A stretch of DNA of 8,732 nucleotides from Candidatus Cloacimonadota bacterium (GTDB taxonomy: Bacteria > Cloacimonadota > Cloacimonadia > Cloacimonadales > TCS61): NCBI GenBank assembly GCA_016927675.1, contig JAFGMF010000210.1:1-8732 (forward strand), written 5' to 3'. Under the pieces are notes generated by a model. The model searched no databases, was not told where the DNA came from, and was given only the letters and a program-made list of their open reading frames with translations. Below are positions 6,236 to 8,732 of the stretch, piece by piece (the first letter of the stretch is position 1; each line of letters begins with the position of its first letter). The translations under genes and the position numbers were made by a program.

Positions 6236-7465
6236 TTATTTTATCAGAACACATTTACCAACAGCTCCTTTTCTGTCATTAAAATTAAGCTGATAAAGAT
6301 AAATTCCGGGTGAAACACGATTATTGTGTTCATCCCGTCCATCCCAGAAAAAAGCATATCCCTGATTCATCCTCAGAAAATCAGATTCGATCCGCCTGAT
6401 CTTCTCCCCTCTGATGTTGAATATTTCCAGCTCGAATGGTTCATATCGTCCGTCAACAGTTAAGGAGATCATTGTCCCTCCGGTAAAGGGATTTGGATGA
6501 TTTGATAAAACAGGATTCCGTAATTCCAGCTTCTGATCGTCTATCCCGGTTGAGTAACCTGTCAGTTGATATACACCTCCGTCGGTACAGGAAACGATAT
6601 TATTACAGTTTATCAATTCGTTGACGAGTAGATTGTTGTTATAGAGATTAGAGAGTCCATCATTAAAAAAAGACAGTTCCTCAGTTGCAGGATTCCAGAT
6701 AGCAATTCCTTCGCTGTTTGCAGGCTCTTCCCAACCGACAAATATGTTGCCGAAAGCATCTAAACCCACTGATTTCAGCATCACATCCCAGAACTCAACC
6801 TCCCAGTTAACTCCATTATCCGCAGAACTCCAGAGACCCGAAGAATAAGATGTACCGGGAAAAATACCGTAGAGGGTTCCATCCACAGAATAAACCAGAT
6901 CGGTCAGATTGAGATAAGAACTTGATTCCTCCCAGTCTTCACCACAATTATGCGAGTAATAGACGTTATCATCCGCGGAAACGACGATATGATCATCTTT
7001 AACGGCAACTGAATAACAGAACTTCCCGTCAAAAAAAGTGATCGATTCCCAGGTGAAACCATCTTCCGAGATGATCAGCCCTTCTTCTCCCCCGGCGAAG
7101 TAACATCCATTCTGAGGGAAGTAAGACAGAAACCTGGGATTCATCAGCCAGTAAAGATTGATGAAATCTTCTATCTCAAAGCTGAACAGGTATACCCCAT
7201 CTGAATCTGAACCGTCCCCCATAACAACTAAAAGATCATTGTAACCAGGGACAAGAGGATATGCCTCCCAGACCGGTAAGCCGCCATAACTGTATTCAAC
7301 CCAGTTATCTTCTTCATAGCGGAGTATTCCTGAAGAAGTACAAATTATCTCGAATAAACAACAATAAAAATTGCTTTCAACATTTTCGGGACCTATTGCA
7401 TCCCAGATGTAAGCTTGTGACAGAGAAGGAAGAAAAATAACGAGAATGATTAAAATTGCTTTCAT
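6236..7465 (-). CDS. Secreted propeller-like protein with Asp-box motifs and a C-terminal type A sorting domain
   Basis: A 409-residue exported protein. Residues 1-18 are a signal peptide with a plausible cleavage after Ser-Gln-Ala18. The body is beta-rich and resembles BNR/Ycf48-like propellers. Ser214-x-Asp-x-Gly-x-x-Trp221 is a perfect Asp-box, Ser171-x-Asn-x-Gly-x-x-Trp178 is a near match and Ser133-Glu-Asp-Gly-x-x-Trp139 is a shortened one. Such blades usually have structural or glycan-binding roles, and no catalytic sialidase arginines can be assigned. Residues 322-409 form the C-terminal module: NHPNPFTGG, then LEIFNIRGEKI, FFWDGRDEHNNRVSPGIYLYQL and the basic end GKCVLIK. It is the same FlgD-like/type A sorting fold as in the downstream gene, expected to direct the protein to the cell surface if a type IX system exists in this cell. 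AAGGAGG at 7473-7479, seven bases before the ATG, fixes the start. It is first gene of a two-gene minus-strand unit, and no convincing promoter was found upstream. Confidence 0.9.
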   Translation of the reverse strand: MKAILIILVIFLPSLSQAYIWDAIGPENVESNFYCCLFEIICTSSGILRYEEDNWVEYSYGGLPVWEAYPLVPGYNDLLVVMGDGSDSDGVYLFSFEIEDFINLYWLMNPRFLSYFPQNGCYFAGGEEGLIISEDGFTWESITFFDGKFCYSVAVKDDHIVVSADDNVYYSHNCGEDWEESSSYLNLTDLVYSVDGTLYGIFPGTSYSSGLWSSADNGVNWEVEFWDVMLKSVGLDAFGNIFVGWEEPANSEGIAIWNPATEELSFFNDGLSNLYNNNLLVNELINCNNIVSCTDGGVYQLTGYSTGIDDQKLELRNPVLSNHPNPFTGGTMISLTVDGRYEPFELEIFNIRGEKIRRIESDFLRMNQGYAFFWDGRDEHNNRVSPGIYLYQLNFNDRKGAVGKCVLIK

Positions 7466-7472
7466 TTTTTTA

Positions 7473-7479
7473 CCTCCTT
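7473..7479 (-). promoter_or_regulatory. Strong ribosome-binding site of the propeller gene
   Basis: AAGGAGG on the minus strand, seven bases before the ATG at 7465, a near-perfect anti-16S match. It is among the strongest ribosome-binding sites in the window and suggests efficient translation of the first cargo gene. Confidence 0.8.
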
Positions 7480-7518
7480 GCTTATAAAAACAGTTTTTTT
7501 AGATTGCGAAGGTATTGG

Positions 7519-7710
7519 TTAGAAATCTACATTTACTATATTAACTACACTTTGGGGATTTTTTTTTAGAAAACTATCCCCCGATCCTGCCACATAAAAT
7601 TTTTCTGATAAAATATTTATTGCGTAACAGGCATATTTATCAAGCAAATAAATGCAACTATCATGCCAGAGAATATTTTTCCTTTTCCAAACTGAATTTG
7701 CTGATTTCAA
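7519..7710 (-). pseudogene. Possible remnant of a propeller-type secreted protein gene
   Basis: An open frame of 63 codons with only a TTG (7710) as start, no ribosome-binding site and an in-frame stop six codons further upstream (TAA at 7726-7728), so it is probably not an intact gene. Its translation does not look random. KYACYAINILSEKFYVAGSGDSFLKKN reads like one blade of a BNR/Ycf48-like propeller and aligns with residues 148-173 of the neighbouring propeller protein (KFCYSVAVKDDHIVVSADDNVYYSHN), sharing Lys, the Cys-Tyr pair and the hydrophobic/Gly-Ser pattern. There is no signal peptide and no C-terminal sorting domain. It lies 53 bases upstream of the propeller gene on the same strand. 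The best reading is a decayed internal fragment of a paralogue; a short real gene or chance frame remains possible. Confidence 0.3.
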
Positions 7711-7883
7711 GCTGATCTGATATCTTTATCCGATTTCAGGATGATGTTATAACTATCAATTCCTTATACAGTTTGTAAACTTTATTCAATAATTTATTTT
7801 TTTTAAAAACCTGATTCTTTGATCTTTCAAGTTGAGGATAAACCGAAATTATCTGAATGTCAATTTTTCATGGCAGCGTTGTG

Positions 7884-7897
7884 ATATCAATTGATAT
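7884..7897. promoter_or_regulatory. 14-bp perfect palindrome, candidate operator upstream of tyrS
   Basis: ATATCAATTGATAT is its own reverse complement. It ends eight bases before the TTGACA box at 7906 and 69 bases before the tyrS start, a position suited to a dimeric regulator. A palindrome of this length can occur by chance in AT-rich DNA of this size, so the role is speculative. Confidence 0.2.
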
Positions 7898-7905
7898 GAA
7901 AGTAT

Positions 7906-7936
7906 TTGACAAGGAGTCGGAGTATCGGGGTATTGG
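7906..7936 (+). promoter_or_regulatory. Possible sigma70-like promoter of tyrS
   Basis: A consensus TTGACA lies at 7906-7911. The only -10-like sequence at a tolerable distance is TATTGG at 7931-7936 (19-base spacer, three of six consensus bases), so the promoter is half convincing. It would give a leader of about 20-25 bases, enough for the AAGGGA ribosome-binding site at 7954-7959. Confidence 0.25.
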
Positions 7937-7965
7937 AATTCAGAGTTTGAAAAAAGGGATATAAT

Positions 7966-8732
7966 ATGAAATTCGCTGAAGAGTTAAAACTTATTCACAA
8001 AGGTGTGGAAGAGATCATTTCCGAGGATGATCTAATCCGGAAGCTGGAGAAATATCATGCTTCGGGTAATCCGTTGAGGATCAAGTATGGGATCGATCCC
8101 ACAGGATATGACGTGCACATCGGTCACCTGGTGCCGATCCGGAAGATGCGTGAATTTCAGGATATGGGTCATACCGGTGTAATCATTATCGGAGATTTTA
8201 CCGCTCAAATCGGTGATCCCACAGGCAGGGATGAATCACGTCAGGCTTTATCTTCCGAACTGGTTAAGAAAAATGCCGAGAAATACATGGATCAGTTGTT
8301 TACCGTGCTTGACGAATCGCGAACAGAAGTGCGCTGGCAGACCGAGTGGTTCGGAGCCATGAAGATGGCTGATGTTCTCCGGTTGATGAGTAAATTCACT
8401 CTGGCTCAATTCATGGCGCATGATACATTTCGCAAGCGCTACGAAGAAGGTTTACCGCTCAGCATGCACGAGATAATGTATCCTCTTTTGCAAGCTTATG
8501 ATTCTGTAGCGATCAATGCCGATATCGAACTTGGAGCCACCGAGCAGAAATTCAATATTCTTGCCGGCAGGGATATGCAGCGTTATTTTGGAATGGAGCA
8601 GCAGGTAGCAATCCTATCCCCTATTCTGATGGGAACTGACGGCAGAGAAAAAATGAGCAAGAGCATGAATAATTATATTGCCGTTTTTGATCCGCCCTCG
8701 GAAAAATACGGCAAGACCATGTCCATCCCTGA
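7966..8732 (+). CDS. tyrS: Tyrosyl-tRNA synthetase, 3' end cut by window edge
   Basis: Charges tRNA-Tyr with tyrosine in the cytoplasm (class I aminoacyl-tRNA synthetase). The first 255 codons are present. The ATP-binding signature is DPTGYDVHIGH with HIGH at residues 51-54, followed by GDFTAQIGDPTGR. Tyr172-x3-Gln176-x2-Asp179 is the tyrosine-binding helix motif typical of TyrRS. LGATEQKFNILAGRDMQ (189-205) corresponds to the usual GGTDQKFN segment. KMSKS is at 229-233. The missing roughly 145 residues should hold the anticodon-binding and S4-like C-terminal domain of a normal TyrRS of about 400 residues. The start ATG is preceded by AAGGGA at 7954-7959 with a six-base spacer. It is divergent from the secreted-protein genes and no functional link to them is evident. 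No T-box leader is recognisable upstream. Confidence 0.96.
   Translation, partial: MKFAEELKLIHKGVEEIISEDDLIRKLEKYHASGNPLRIKYGIDPTGYDVHIGHLVPIRKMREFQDMGHTGVIIIGDFTAQIGDPTGRDESRQALSSELVKKNAEKYMDQLFTVLDESRTEVRWQTEWFGAMKMADVLRLMSKFTLAQFMAHDTFRKRYEEGLPLSMHEIMYPLLQAYDSVAINADIELGATEQKFNILAGRDMQRYFGMEQQVAILSPILMGTDGREKMSKSMNNYIAVFDPPSEKYGKTMSIP

Larger units (their letters stand above)
7466..7965. other. 500-base AT-rich intergenic region between divergent genes
   Basis: No intact gene is visible on either strand. It holds the propeller ribosome-binding site (7473-7479), the possible propeller remnant (7519-7710), a T-rich stretch (about 7785-7808), a 14-bp palindrome (7884-7897) and a possible -35 box (7906-7911) for tyrS. 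It should contain the promoters of both the minus-strand cargo pair and tyrS. The A/T content is visibly higher than in the flanking genes. Confidence 0.7.

Noticed and set aside
7559..7567. Run of nine T (A on the minus strand) considered as a programmed frameshift site in the remnant ORF
   Set aside because: Shifting frame there leads to stop codons within a few codons in both other frames, so it does not restore a longer protein.
7722..7850. Minus-strand frame without start codon (about 43 codons) next to the propeller remnant
   Set aside because: It is Lys-rich, AT-driven translation with no propeller or other recognisable pattern.
7896..7964. 22-codon plus-strand ORF ending one base before the tyrS start, as a possible leader peptide
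   Set aside because: It has no ribosome-binding site, only one Tyr codon and no attenuator-like hairpins, and its start lies upstream of the likeliest promoter box.
7960..7965. Perfect TATAAT directly before the tyrS ATG
   Set aside because: As a -10 box it would start transcription inside the coding region, beyond the ribosome-binding site, so it is taken as AT-rich spacer.

Overview
The window is about 8.7 kb of moderately AT-rich, gene-dense bacterial DNA holding seven confident protein genes, one of them cut by the right edge. Its gene content suggests a Gram-negative member of the FCB superphylum. A Cloacimonadota-like lineage is my best guess. The reasons are two neighbouring secreted proteins with C-terminal PNPF-type sorting modules (type A, as in type IX secretion cargo), a small two-helix membrane protein resembling DUF3098, and outer-membrane/lipoprotein genes with Gram-negative features. 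The taxonomic call is inference; no rRNA or other phylogenetic marker apart from partial tyrS is present.

Left block, plus strand, 14-3796: four tightly packed genes that look like one operon. They are a YjbH-like outer-membrane barrel protein (14-778), a TPR lipoprotein whose ATG overlaps the previous stop by one base (778-2685), a 61-residue two-helix membrane protein (2710-2895) and a DUF58/vWA-fold protein (2909-3796). The first two are predicted to act at the outer membrane. DUF58 proteins are usually partners of MoxR AAA+ ATPases, but no MoxR gene is visible here, and the left edge starts exactly at the first gene's ribosome-binding site, so the operon may begin further upstream.

Middle block, minus strand, 7465-3836: two adjacent genes for secreted proteins. 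The upstream one (7465-6236) is a propeller-like protein with Asp-box motifs. The downstream one (6217-3836) has two right-handed parallel beta-helix regions. Both end in a PNPF-type sorting domain and they are almost certainly co-transcribed. They converge on the DUF58 gene across a 39-base gap with a weak AT-rich hairpin.

Right block, 7466-8732: a 500-base AT-rich gap contains a possible minus-strand remnant of a propeller gene (7710-7519), a 14-bp palindrome and a possible sigma70-like -35 box, followed by tyrS (tyrosyl-tRNA synthetase) from 7966 on the plus strand, truncated by the window end after the KMSKS motif.

I see no CRISPR array, transposase, RNA gene or defence cassette. Nothing here is clearly a new system. 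The points most worth a second look are the MoxR-less DUF58 operon, the propeller remnant, the palindrome next to the putative tyrS promoter, and the internal repeat and cysteine ladder of the beta-helix protein.
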